From assembly GCA_011321895.1 (NCBI GenBank), contig DROK01000026.1:1-7857 (forward strand): 7,857 nucleotides of DNA, given 5' to 3'. Positions 1 through 7,739 of the stretch are shown one piece after another; position 1 is the stretch's first letter, and every line of letters begins with the position of its first letter. The notes beneath the pieces are model-generated. The model was given only the letters and a program-made list of their open reading frames with translations, did no database searches and was not told the DNA's origin. This DNA is from Thermodesulfatator atlanticus. GTDB lineage: Bacteria > Desulfobacterota > Thermodesulfobacteria > Thermodesulfobacteriales > Thermodesulfatatoraceae. The position numbers and the translations under genes were made by a program.

Positions 1-80
1 CCCTGAGAAATATCCACCTCAACTTCTATCAGGTGGGCCTCCACCCCGATAATAGCCGCCGAATAGACTTTAGCTAACAC
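1..80 (-). CDS. YifB/ComM-family Mg-chelatase-like AAA+ ATPase, N-terminal fragment
   Basis: This is the beginning of a minus-strand gene that runs off the left edge; 26 codons are visible. The translation starts MLAKVYSAAIIGVEAHLIEV and continues EVDISQ, which matches the well-conserved N-terminus of the YifB/ComM family (typically MLAKV-S-A-x-G-hyd-x-A-hyd-hyd-V-E-V-D-hyd-S-x-G). Full-length members are about 500 residues, with an N-terminal Lon-protease-like fold followed by a Mg-chelatase AAA+ ATPase. ComM is a helicase that promotes branch migration during natural transformation; YifB in most other bacteria is less well characterised. The start is GTG at 80-78, preceded by GGAGG (minus strand, 89-85) with a short 4-nt spacer. 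The gene diverges from the pyrG operon. Family assignment is firm for so short a fragment, but the ATPase domain is not visible. Confidence 0.82.
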   Translation of the reverse strand, partial: MLAKVYSAAIIGVEAHLIEVEVDISQ

Positions 81-142
81 CCTGCCTCCAAAAATTTGAC
101 ACTCTAAAATCTCTTTCGTCTCAAGGGGGACAAAGCTTTATT

Positions 143-171
143 TCGACAAAATCGACAAAATTTCGACACAG
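143..171. repeat. Short tandem repeat, TCGACAAAA x2 plus a degenerate third copy
   Basis: TCGACAAAA occurs at 143-151 and again immediately at 152-160; a third, imperfect copy (TCGACACAG) follows after two bases at 163-171. The repeat lies 63-91 bp upstream of the yifB start codon. The 9-11 bp periodicity is near one helical turn, so a protein-binding array (operator or activator site) is a possible role. No known regulator site is recognised. Confidence 0.6.
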
Positions 172-274
172 CTGGCGAAAATTTTTCTTCCTGCCCCAAA
201 TTTTTAAGCCCTGCCTCTCGTTTTGAACCGGGCCTTAGCACCCGTGAAGAGAATTTAAGAGCCACTCTTTCTGC

Positions 275-292
275 TTGGCACAAATTGGCACA
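275..292. repeat. Direct repeat TTGGCACA, 10-bp period
   Basis: TTGGCACA appears at 275-282 and 285-292, a precise 10-bp phase that would place both copies on the same DNA face. It superficially resembles a sigma-54 promoter (TGGCAC ... GC), but the GG-to-GC spacing is 9 instead of the required 10, so I do not call a promoter. The role is unknown; a transcription-factor half-site pair is the simplest idea. Confidence 0.5.
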
Positions 293-303
293 GATATTGT
301 ATT

Positions 304-320
304 AAGCTTTTAGAAAGCTT
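304..320. repeat. Perfect 7-bp inverted repeat (AAGCTTT-TAG-AAAGCTT)
   Basis: The arms at 304-310 and 314-320 are perfect reverse complements around a 3-nt loop. It is AT-rich and not followed by a T-tract, so it is not a terminator by itself. It sits 30 bp before the terminator at 350-376 and could be part of the same transcript or a dyad operator. Confidence 0.5.
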
Positions 321-349
321 GCCCGAATCCCCCTCCCTCTCAAGTTTTG

Positions 350-376
350 GGCCCCTCCGCGGGGCCTTTTTCTTTT
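350..376 (+). terminator. Intrinsic terminator pointing right, no obvious upstream gene
   Basis: A GC-only stem, GGCCCC (350-355) and GGGGCC (361-366), closes a 5-nt loop (TCCGC) and is followed directly by TTTTTCTTTT (367-376). This is a classic rho-independent terminator for plus-strand transcription. Read on the minus strand the hairpin has no T-tract. There is no plus-strand protein gene between the window start and this point, so it either ends an unrecognised RNA, acts as an attenuator in the operon leader, or insulates the operon promoter from leftward noise. Confidence 0.75.
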
Positions 377-380
377 TGGC

Positions 381-408
381 TTGAAGCTTTGTCCAAGAAT
401 AATATAGT
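381..408 (+). promoter_or_regulatory. Candidate sigma-70 type promoter of the pyrG operon
   Basis: TTGAAG (381-386) and TATAGT (403-408) are separated by 16 bp, a fair match to -35 and -10 elements. Transcription would start at about 414-416, which is essentially at the GTG of the first gene (417), so the message could be leaderless or the true start codon could be a later one. It lies just after the terminator, a sensible place for an insulated promoter. This is inferred from sequence only. Confidence 0.4.
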
Positions 409-416
409 GTGAAGGC

Positions 417-3079
<2,663 letters not shown>

Positions 3080-3083
<4 letters not shown>

Positions 3084-3109
3084 AAAGCTCTTTCTTGTGA
3101 TCATATTAA
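3080..3109 (+). promoter_or_regulatory. Possible internal promoter before the GalT-like gene
   Basis: The 52-bp gap after rsmG is the only real gap in the operon. TTGAAA (3080-3085, overlapping the rsmG stop) and TATTAA (3104-3109) are 18 bp apart, and the palindrome TGATCA lies at 3098-3103. This could let the distal four genes be expressed separately. It rests on sequence resemblance alone. Confidence 0.33.
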
Positions 3110-3123
3110 AGGCAGATTCTGTC

Positions 3124-3130
3124 AAGGAGG
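3124..3130 (+). promoter_or_regulatory. Strong ribosome binding site fixing the GalT-like start
   Basis: AAGGAGG sits 5 bases before the ATG at 3136. It decides in favour of this ATG over an upstream in-frame ATG/GTG region near 3070 that would overlap the end of rsmG and lacks such a site. Confidence 0.75.
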
Positions 3131-3135
3131 CGCCC

Positions 3136-4200
3136 ATGGGTCTGGTTTTCCGGAAGGAGACGCATATCAAGACCTTTCACAACCCTTTGAAAAATTTTGA
3201 ACCAGAGGGCCAGGAAGTCGAACTTCGCTTTGATCCCCTGCTGGACCATTTTGCCGTCTTTAATCCGGCCCTTGAGGATAAGGCCCGGCTTTTCTTCGGG
3301 CCTCAGGACTGGGAATTGGTCGAAAAGGTGGCAGAAGCCACCAGAGAAAATTGCTTCATGTGCCCGCCCAAGGTGTGGGAAATAACGCCCAAATATCCAG
3401 AGGACTTCATCCCTGATGGCCGTTTAAGACGGGGTGAATGTACGCTTTTCCCCAACCTCTTTCCCATCACCCCCAGACACGCCGTAATAGCCGTCGGGGA
3501 GGCCCATTTTCGGCGCCTTGAAGAGTTTAGCCCCCAGCTGGTGGCCGACGGCCTGGCTCTGGGCCTTGAATTTTTGAGGCTGGTGGCGGAAGAAGACCCG
3601 GTCATGCGTTTCGGCACCGTTTGTGCCAACTTTTTACCACCAGCCGGGGCCAGTTTGGTGCACCCGCATTTTCAGGTGGTGGCGGCCAAAGAGGCCTTTC
3701 CCCAGCTCAAACGTTTTCTTGAAGCCAGTCTCAATTTTTATACGGAGAAAGGGAAAAACTTCTGGGAAGAACTGGCGGCGGAAGAAAAGGAAGGCCCCCG
3801 GTTCCTGGGGCAGAAAGGCCGCGTAACTTTCATGGCGGCCTTCGCCCCCCTGGGGGGTAACGAGGTCATCGGCGTGATTGAGGGGGCACGGGGACTGGCC
3901 GAAATTACTCAGGAAGACGTTTTGGACCTGGGGCGGGGTATCAGCGCGGTCTTAAAGGGTTATGCGCGACTCGGTTACGGCACCTTTAATTTCACCCTCT
4001 TTCTGCCCCCGCTTGACGAAAGGACCGGCTGGTTTTGCCCTCACATACGCCTCATTACCCGCCAGAATTTTTACGAAAACTACCGCACGGATGATTATTT
4101 TCTCCAACGTCAACTGGGTTCAGAATTAATCATCACGCCCCCGGAAAGAGTGGCTGAAATAATACGTCCATTTTTCGCGCAGGAGGAAGGAAATGAATAA
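3136..4200 (+). CDS. GalT-like nucleotidyltransferase (HIT superfamily)
   Basis: The 354-residue protein resembles galactose-1-phosphate uridylyltransferase and related NDP-sugar phosphorylases. The two-domain pattern is visible: a CxxC pair (Cys73, Cys76), His124 and the first His of a His-Pro-His motif (His176) match the zinc ligands of GalT, and His178 would be the nucleophile that carries the UMP intermediate, with Gln180 as its partner. The C-terminal half (about 195-354) fits the second HIT-like lobe. The active-site motif reads HPHFQ instead of the HPHGQ of classical GalT, and the usual N-terminal GalT consensus is not evident, so the substrate may differ (an ADP- or UDP-sugar, or a dinucleotide). 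There is no galK, galE or other Leloir gene next to it. The last codons overlap the next gene by 8 bp. A specific reaction cannot be assigned. Confidence 0.75.
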   Translation: MGLVFRKETHIKTFHNPLKNFEPEGQEVELRFDPLLDHFAVFNPALEDKARLFFGPQDWELVEKVAEATRENCFMCPPKVWEITPKYPEDFIPDGRLRRGECTLFPNLFPITPRHAVIAVGEAHFRRLEEFSPQLVADGLALGLEFLRLVAEEDPVMRFGTVCANFLPPAGASLVHPHFQVVAAKEAFPQLKRFLEASLNFYTEKGKNFWEELAAEEKEGPRFLGQKGRVTFMAAFAPLGGNEVIGVIEGARGLAEITQEDVLDLGRGISAVLKGYARLGYGTFNFTLFLPPLDERTGWFCPHIRLITRQNFYENYRTDDYFLQRQLGSELIITPPERVAEIIRPFFAQEEGNE

Positions 4201-4717
4201 AGGCTGGTCTCCTTATCTGGGAGGGTTTTTAACCGGGATTTTATTAATCGTCTCCGTGGTGGTTACCCAGAAATTCCTGGGGAAACCGCATTATCTCGGC
4301 ACTTCTACCGCGTACGTGAGAGTGGCCGGGCTCCTTGAGAAGGCCGTAAACCAGGGCTCGGAAGCGCTCTCCTACTACCAGAAATACCAACCCAGGGTGG
4401 ACTGGAAGGTGGCCCTGGTCTTCTTTGGGGTGCCTCTGGGGGCCTTTCTGGCGGCGGTTAAAAACGGCGAATTTTATGCTCATCTCATTCCCGCACGCTG
4501 GAAAGAAAGCTTTGGCCCCCGGCCGGCCTTAAGGGCTTTTACCGCCTTTTTAGGGGGTTTTCTCATCGTTTACGGGGCCAGACTGGCCGGAGGCTGCCCC
4601 AGCGGCCATGGCTTGTCCGGTATGTCTCAGCTCTCCCTGTCCGGCTTCATTACGGTTGCAGGCTTTTTTATCGGAGGCATCCCTTTGGCCTTAATCCTTT
4701 ACCGGAGGAGGAAATAA
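4193..4717 (+). CDS. YeeE/YedE family membrane protein, first half-transporter
   Basis: A 174-residue integral membrane protein with about four hydrophobic segments (near residues 8-27, 72-89, 113-131 and 148-170). The GxSTAYVRxAGL segment (36-47) and the GARLAGGCPSGHGLSG motif (128-143), with Cys135, are hallmarks of the YeeE/YedE sulfur-transport family. In the characterised full-length member TsuA (Spirochaeta) paired half-domains form a thiosulfate channel in which conserved cysteines pass the anion along. This gene encodes only one half and is followed by the other half. The ATG at 4193 has AGGAGG at 4181-4186 with a 6-bp spacer and overlaps the GalT-like gene by 8 bp. Thiosulfate, or another sulfur species, is the most likely substrate; that is inferred from the family. 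Confidence 0.87.
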   Translation: MNKGWSPYLGGFLTGILLIVSVVVTQKFLGKPHYLGTSTAYVRVAGLLEKAVNQGSEALSYYQKYQPRVDWKVALVFFGVPLGAFLAAVKNGEFYAHLIPARWKESFGPRPALRAFTAFLGGFLIVYGARLAGGCPSGHGLSGMSQLSLSGFITVAGFFIGGIPLALILYRRRK

Positions 4718-4718
4718 G

Positions 4719-5243
4719 ATGGAAATTCTGCTCGGTTTTCTAACCGGCCTTTTTTGGGGATACATCTTCCAGCGGGCAAGGATTTTGCGTTTTGAAAAAC
4801 ACATCGGGCTCCTGACCTTAAAAGATTTCACCATCCTTAAATTCCTTCTAAGTGGCGTTATCGTCGGAAGTTTTGGCGTCAATCTGTTGGCCCAGTTCGG
4901 GATAATCAGTTATGCGATAAAACCTACCTATTTGCTGGCCAACCTGTTGGGCGGAATTATTTACGGCCTGGGCTGGGCCCTTTTGGGATACTGCCCGGGA
5001 ACCACCGGTGGCGCTTTGGCTGAAGGGGCTTTGGACGGCTTTTTCGGCCTTTTAGGAGGACTTACCGGAGCCATCGTCTTTGCCCACACTTACGATTTCT
5101 GGAAGGAAAAGGTTTTGACCATCGGTGCCCTGGGAAAAACCACCATTCCTTCGTTAATAGGTGTGTCTCCGGCCCTGGCGGGCCTGATCTTTAGCCTTTT
5201 GCTCATAGGTTTTTGTCTCTTCCTTGAGAAAAAAGGCCTTTAA
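4719..5243 (+). CDS. YeeE/YedE family membrane protein, second half-transporter
   Basis: This protein is also exactly 174 residues and has about five hydrophobic segments (near 2-17, 38-58, 70-91, 107-123 and 151-169). The motif GWALLGYCPGTTGGALAEG (84-102) with Cys92 is the second cysteine box of the YeeE/YedE family, and the QRARILRF stretch (18-25) after the first helix is also typical. Together with the preceding gene it would reconstitute the two pseudo-symmetric halves of a thiosulfate-type transporter. The ribosome binding site GGAGGAGG (4704-4711) is embedded in the last codons of the first half, 7 bp before the ATG, and the genes are 1 bp apart, so equal production of the two subunits is likely. 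The stop codon is immediately followed by the pyrK ATG. Confidence 0.87.
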   Translation: MEILLGFLTGLFWGYIFQRARILRFEKHIGLLTLKDFTILKFLLSGVIVGSFGVNLLAQFGIISYAIKPTYLLANLLGGIIYGLGWALLGYCPGTTGGALAEGALDGFFGLLGGLTGAIVFAHTYDFWKEKVLTIGALGKTTIPSLIGVSPALAGLIFSLLLIGFCLFLEKKGL

Positions 5244-5984
5244 ATGAAAGAATTCGTCCTTTACCAAAACGAAGAACTGGCCCCCGGTTACCACCGTTTG
5301 GTCTTTGAAGGGCAGCTTGGGGGTGTGCCGGGGCAATTTTTGATGGTAAAAGCCTGGCCTACCCATGACCCTTTGCTGGCCAGGCCCTTTTCCCTACACG
5401 AAGTAGAAAAAGAGCGTTTTAGTATCTTTTTCCAGGTCCGCGGTCGGGGCACCGCCCTCCTTGCGCAGCTGAAACCCGGTGACCGGGCCTCGGTGCTCGG
5501 GCCCTTGGGCCGCGGCTTTCCTTTGAACGAAAAAGGACCTTTTATTTTGGTAGCAGGGGGGATCGGGATCGCCCCCTTTAAATTTTTGGTAAAGGCCCTC
5601 AAAGACGAGGAGATCTTTTTGTTTTACGGGGCTAGAAGGGCCGAAGAACTCCTGTTGCTGGAAGAGTTTCAAAAATTAGGCATCAAGGTCTTTCCCGCTA
5701 CCGAAGACGGAAGCGTCGGGTTTCACGGCCTGGTGACCAGGCCTTTGGAGGAATTTTTGGCCCAGAACGCCAGCGGGACTATATACGCCTGCGGCCCAAA
5801 CCCCATGCTTGAAGAGGTGGCCAGGATAGCCCGGGCCTTTAAGGTTAAGGCCTATCTTTCCCTTGAGGCACGTATGGCCTGTGGGCTCGGGTTGTGTCTG
5901 GGCTGTGTGATTAAAGGAAAAGGCGGACGCTTCCTTCACCTTTGTACCGAAGGGCCGGTGGTGCCGGCTGAAAGAATCTTTTAG
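5244..5984 (+). CDS. pyrK: Dihydroorotate dehydrogenase electron-transfer subunit (PyrK-type)
   Basis: A 246-residue soluble iron-sulfur flavoprotein. The FAD site is shown by RPFS (47-50) and RGRGT (66-70), the NAD(P) lobe by AGGIGIAPF (104-112) and YACGPNPML (181-189), and the [2Fe-2S] cluster by Cys213, Cys218, Cys221 and Cys234 (C-x4-C-x2-C-x12-C), all in the order and spacing of PyrK. In class 1B dihydroorotate dehydrogenases PyrK passes electrons from the PyrD flavin to NAD+. The closing GPV segment after Cys234 also fits PyrK. No pyrD lies in the window. Related proteins serve as FAD/NAD modules of sulfite or polysulfide reductases, and the sulfur-transport genes directly upstream leave that open. 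The ATG directly abuts the previous stop (no gap), with AAAAGG 7 bp upstream. The stop codon overlaps that of hisHF. Confidence 0.88.
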   Translation: MKEFVLYQNEELAPGYHRLVFEGQLGGVPGQFLMVKAWPTHDPLLARPFSLHEVEKERFSIFFQVRGRGTALLAQLKPGDRASVLGPLGRGFPLNEKGPFILVAGGIGIAPFKFLVKALKDEEIFLFYGARRAEELLLLEEFQKLGIKVFPATEDGSVGFHGLVTRPLEEFLAQNASGTIYACGPNPMLEEVARIARAFKVKAYLSLEARMACGLGLCLGCVIKGKGGRFLHLCTEGPVVPAERIF

Positions 5985-7576
5985 AGCAGTTCTTCTTTAA
6001 AGACCGGCCGTATCTCTATCCCTTTTTCCCGCAAATATTTTTTGACTTCTTCGATGGTAACTTCCTGGCGGTGGAAGATGCCGGCCGCAAGCGCGGCTTC
6101 TACGTCTGTCTTGACAAAGACCTCGTAAAAATGTTCCGGACAGCCCGCCCCGCTTGAGGCGATCACAGGAATGGAGACCGCTTCTTTGACCGCCCTAATA
6201 AGCTCGATGTCAAAGCCGAGATTGGTGCCGTCACGGTCAATACTGTTCAAGAGGATTTCTCCGGCCCCAAGTTTTTCGCAAACCTGCGCCAGCGTGATGG
6301 CGTCAATATCCCGGCCTTCCCGTCCCCCTTTGATGGTGCACTGAAACCAGCAGTAACGTTCCCCGTTGGGCCCGGGAATCTCCGTTTCAATGACCGGGTG
6401 TTTGGTCTTGGCCGGAGAATCCACGTAGACCCTTCTGGGGTCGATGGAAATCACCACCGCCTGGGCCCCGTAAACCCGTGAAATGGTCTCAATCGAACTT
6501 TTACCGGTAGCCTTTCCGGTGCGCAGATAGTCCTCGGCGATGAGTACCGCGTCGCTGCCGATGGAGACCTTATCCGCCCCGGAACGAAAATATTCCGCCG
6601 CCACCTCAAGGGCCGAGTAAAAACGGCCGTCCCGGTCTAAAAAATCTCGGATACCACCCCCGATGGTAAGGGGTACAAAGACGTTTTCTGAGGTCAGCCT
6701 GAGGACCTCAAGCATCGGGAGATCTTTTAAGGGAAAGTCGCGGAACCCGGTAATATTGAGAAAGGTTATTTCATCAGCCCCTTCCGTGTAGTAGCGTCTG
6801 GCCAATTCTACGGGTTTTCCGAGATTGCGCACCCGGCCCTTTTCGCGGACGTCGTACTGGTCACCTTTGGTTACCACCAGGTCTCCTTCGTCATTGGTGC
6901 GCACGTCAAGACAGGCCACTATCCTTTTGGCGAGCCGCGTCTTCTCCGGGGCCTTTTCGGGTTTTACCGGGGCCAGATTCCCTGCCAAAAAGTTCTTGAG
7001 CATTTTGAGCCCGGCCTGCCCGCTTTTTTCCGGATGAAACTGGGTGGCAATGATGTTTCCTTGCTGCACCGCGCTTACAAACTCGTAGCCATAATCCGTG
7101 GTGGTGAGGATGATGGCGGCATCCTCCGGGACCACGTGGTAGGAATGAACGAAATAGAATTTTTCCTCTCCAGTTAGACCGGAAAAAAGGGGCGACGGTT
7201 TGGCCGGTTTCAGGCCGTTCCAGCCAATATGGGGGATGGACAGGTGGTGGTCAAACTTTTTCACGTAACCTTTGAAAAAGCCAAGCCCCGAAACCCCGGG
7301 GGCCTCTTCAGACCCTTCAAAAAGGGCCTGAAGGCCCAGACAGATGCCCCAGAAGGGGCGGTTTTCTGCAAGGTATTTTTTTAGCGGTTCAAAATAACCC
7401 TTTTGCCGCAGGGTCTCGATGAGGGAGCCAAAGTTACCAACCCCGGGGAAGACCAATTTTTCCGCCGTCAGGATATCCTCTGGTCTTTTTACTATTTTTA
7501 CCGGCTCTCCCAGCCTTTCGATGGCGTTTATCACGCTGCGGACGTTTCCGGCCCCGTAATCAAGGAGCGTAACCAT
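5981..7576 (-). CDS. hisHF: Imidazole glycerol phosphate synthase, fused HisH-HisF (HIS7-like)
   Basis: One 531-residue chain carries both halves of the enzyme that makes imidazole glycerol phosphate and AICAR from PRFAR and glutamine, the fifth step of histidine synthesis. Residues 1-200 are the HisH glutaminase, with nucleophile Cys79 in GICLGLQ and His181 and Glu183 in QFHPEK. A linker at about 201-213 (rich in Pro, Lys and Glu) leads into the HisF TIM barrel (214-531), with the general acid/base pair Asp224 (ACLDV) and Asp379 (SIDPRR) and the phosphate-binding IGGG (305-308) and SSGAG (474-478) loops. Prokaryotes usually encode HisH and HisF separately. The barrel carries insertions (about 226-252, 310-325 and 383-415) that look like those of the fungal and plant HIS7/HISN4 fusions. 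The start is ATG at 7576-7574, with AAGGAGGT at 7588-7581; an in-frame ATG at 7618 has no such site. The gene is convergent with pyrK. Confidence 0.95.
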   Translation of the reverse strand: MVTLLDYGAGNVRSVINAIERLGEPVKIVKRPEDILTAEKLVFPGVGNFGSLIETLRQKGYFEPLKKYLAENRPFWGICLGLQALFEGSEEAPGVSGLGFFKGYVKKFDHHLSIPHIGWNGLKPAKPSPLFSGLTGEEKFYFVHSYHVVPEDAAIILTTTDYGYEFVSAVQQGNIIATQFHPEKSGQAGLKMLKNFLAGNLAPVKPEKAPEKTRLAKRIVACLDVRTNDEGDLVVTKGDQYDVREKGRVRNLGKPVELARRYYTEGADEITFLNITGFRDFPLKDLPMLEVLRLTSENVFVPLTIGGGIRDFLDRDGRFYSALEVAAEYFRSGADKVSIGSDAVLIAEDYLRTGKATGKSSIETISRVYGAQAVVISIDPRRVYVDSPAKTKHPVIETEIPGPNGERYCWFQCTIKGGREGRDIDAITLAQVCEKLGAGEILLNSIDRDGTNLGFDIELIRAVKEAVSIPVIASSGAGCPEHFYEVFVKTDVEAALAAGIFHRQEVTIEEVKKYLREKGIEIRPVFKEELL

Positions 7577-7580
7577 AAAG

Positions 7581-7588
7581 ACCTCCTT
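7581..7588 (-). promoter_or_regulatory. Strong ribosome binding site fixing the hisHF start
   Basis: Minus-strand AAGGAGGT lies 4 bases before the ATG at 7576. It selects this start over the ATG at 7618, which would add 14 residues unrelated to the HisH N-terminus. Confidence 0.85.
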
Positions 7589-7641
7589 CCAAGCCCCAAA
7601 GCTTAAACTCTCGTGCATAAGGAGACAAGGGAGAGAAATTT

Positions 7642-7662
7642 CTGCCCGAAAAATTCAGGCAG
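7642..7662 (-). promoter_or_regulatory. Hairpin in the hisHF leader region
   Basis: On the minus strand, CTGCCTGAA pairs with TTCGGGCAG (one G-T wobble) around a 3-nt loop, a 9-bp stem lying between the upstream terminator and the hisHF gene. It is not followed by a T-tract in either direction, so it is not a terminator. Whether it lies in the transcript depends on the promoter position, which I could not place with confidence in 7577-7682. A leader structure affecting hisHF expression or mRNA stability is possible; I see no run of His codons that would suggest classic his attenuation. Confidence 0.4.
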
Positions 7663-7682
7663 GACGCAGGGCTTTTCGGAGG

Positions 7683-7712
7683 AAAAAGCCAGGCCGGAAG
7701 AAAAGGCCTGGC
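7683..7712 (-). terminator. Intrinsic terminator of the upstream minus-strand gene
   Basis: Read on the minus strand, GCCAGGCC pairs perfectly with GGCCTGGC (8-bp stem, arms at 7712-7705 and 7695-7688) around a 9-nt loop, followed at once by TTTTT (7687-7683). It lies 28 bp after the stop codon of the gene at 7740 and separates that gene from hisHF, which must therefore have its own promoter. Confidence 0.88.
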
Positions 7713-7739
7713 CGGAAAGGATGAAAGCGTTTTAGAAAA

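Larger units (their letters stand above)
81..416. other. Divergent non-coding region between yifB and the pyrG operon
   Basis: About 335 bp separate the GTG of the yifB-like gene from the GTG of the first plus-strand gene. The stretch is richer in A+T than its flanks and I find no convincing coding sequence in it; the only open frame of note runs antisense into the next gene and has no family resemblance. It holds, in order, a tandem TCGACAAAA repeat, a TTGGCACA direct repeat, an AAGCTT-based hairpin, an intrinsic terminator pointing right and a candidate promoter for the plus operon, each listed separately. I found no tRNA-like fold (no convincing T-arm). Confidence 0.7.

Noticed and set aside
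275..290. Sigma-54 promoter (TTGGCAC...GC)
   Set aside because: GG and GC are separated by 9 bp rather than the near-invariant 10, so it is not called as a promoter; it is kept only as a direct repeat.
315..345. tRNA T-arm-like sequence (CCCGAATCCCC)
   Set aside because: It lacks the GTTC core, and no matching anticodon or acceptor stem can be folded around it on either strand.
3845..3857. CCCCCCTGGGGGG palindrome
   Set aside because: It lies in the GalT-like gene, encodes an ordinary APLGG stretch, and has no T-tract; it is probably a codon-use coincidence.
5954..5968. Hairpin at the end of pyrK as an operon terminator
   Set aside because: The stem is only 5 bp and the following T-tract is short and interrupted; it is too weak to call.
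7577..7618. Upstream ATG at 7618 giving a 545-residue HisHF
   Set aside because: There is no ribosome binding site there, while the ATG at 7576 has AAGGAGGT and gives the expected HisH N-terminus.
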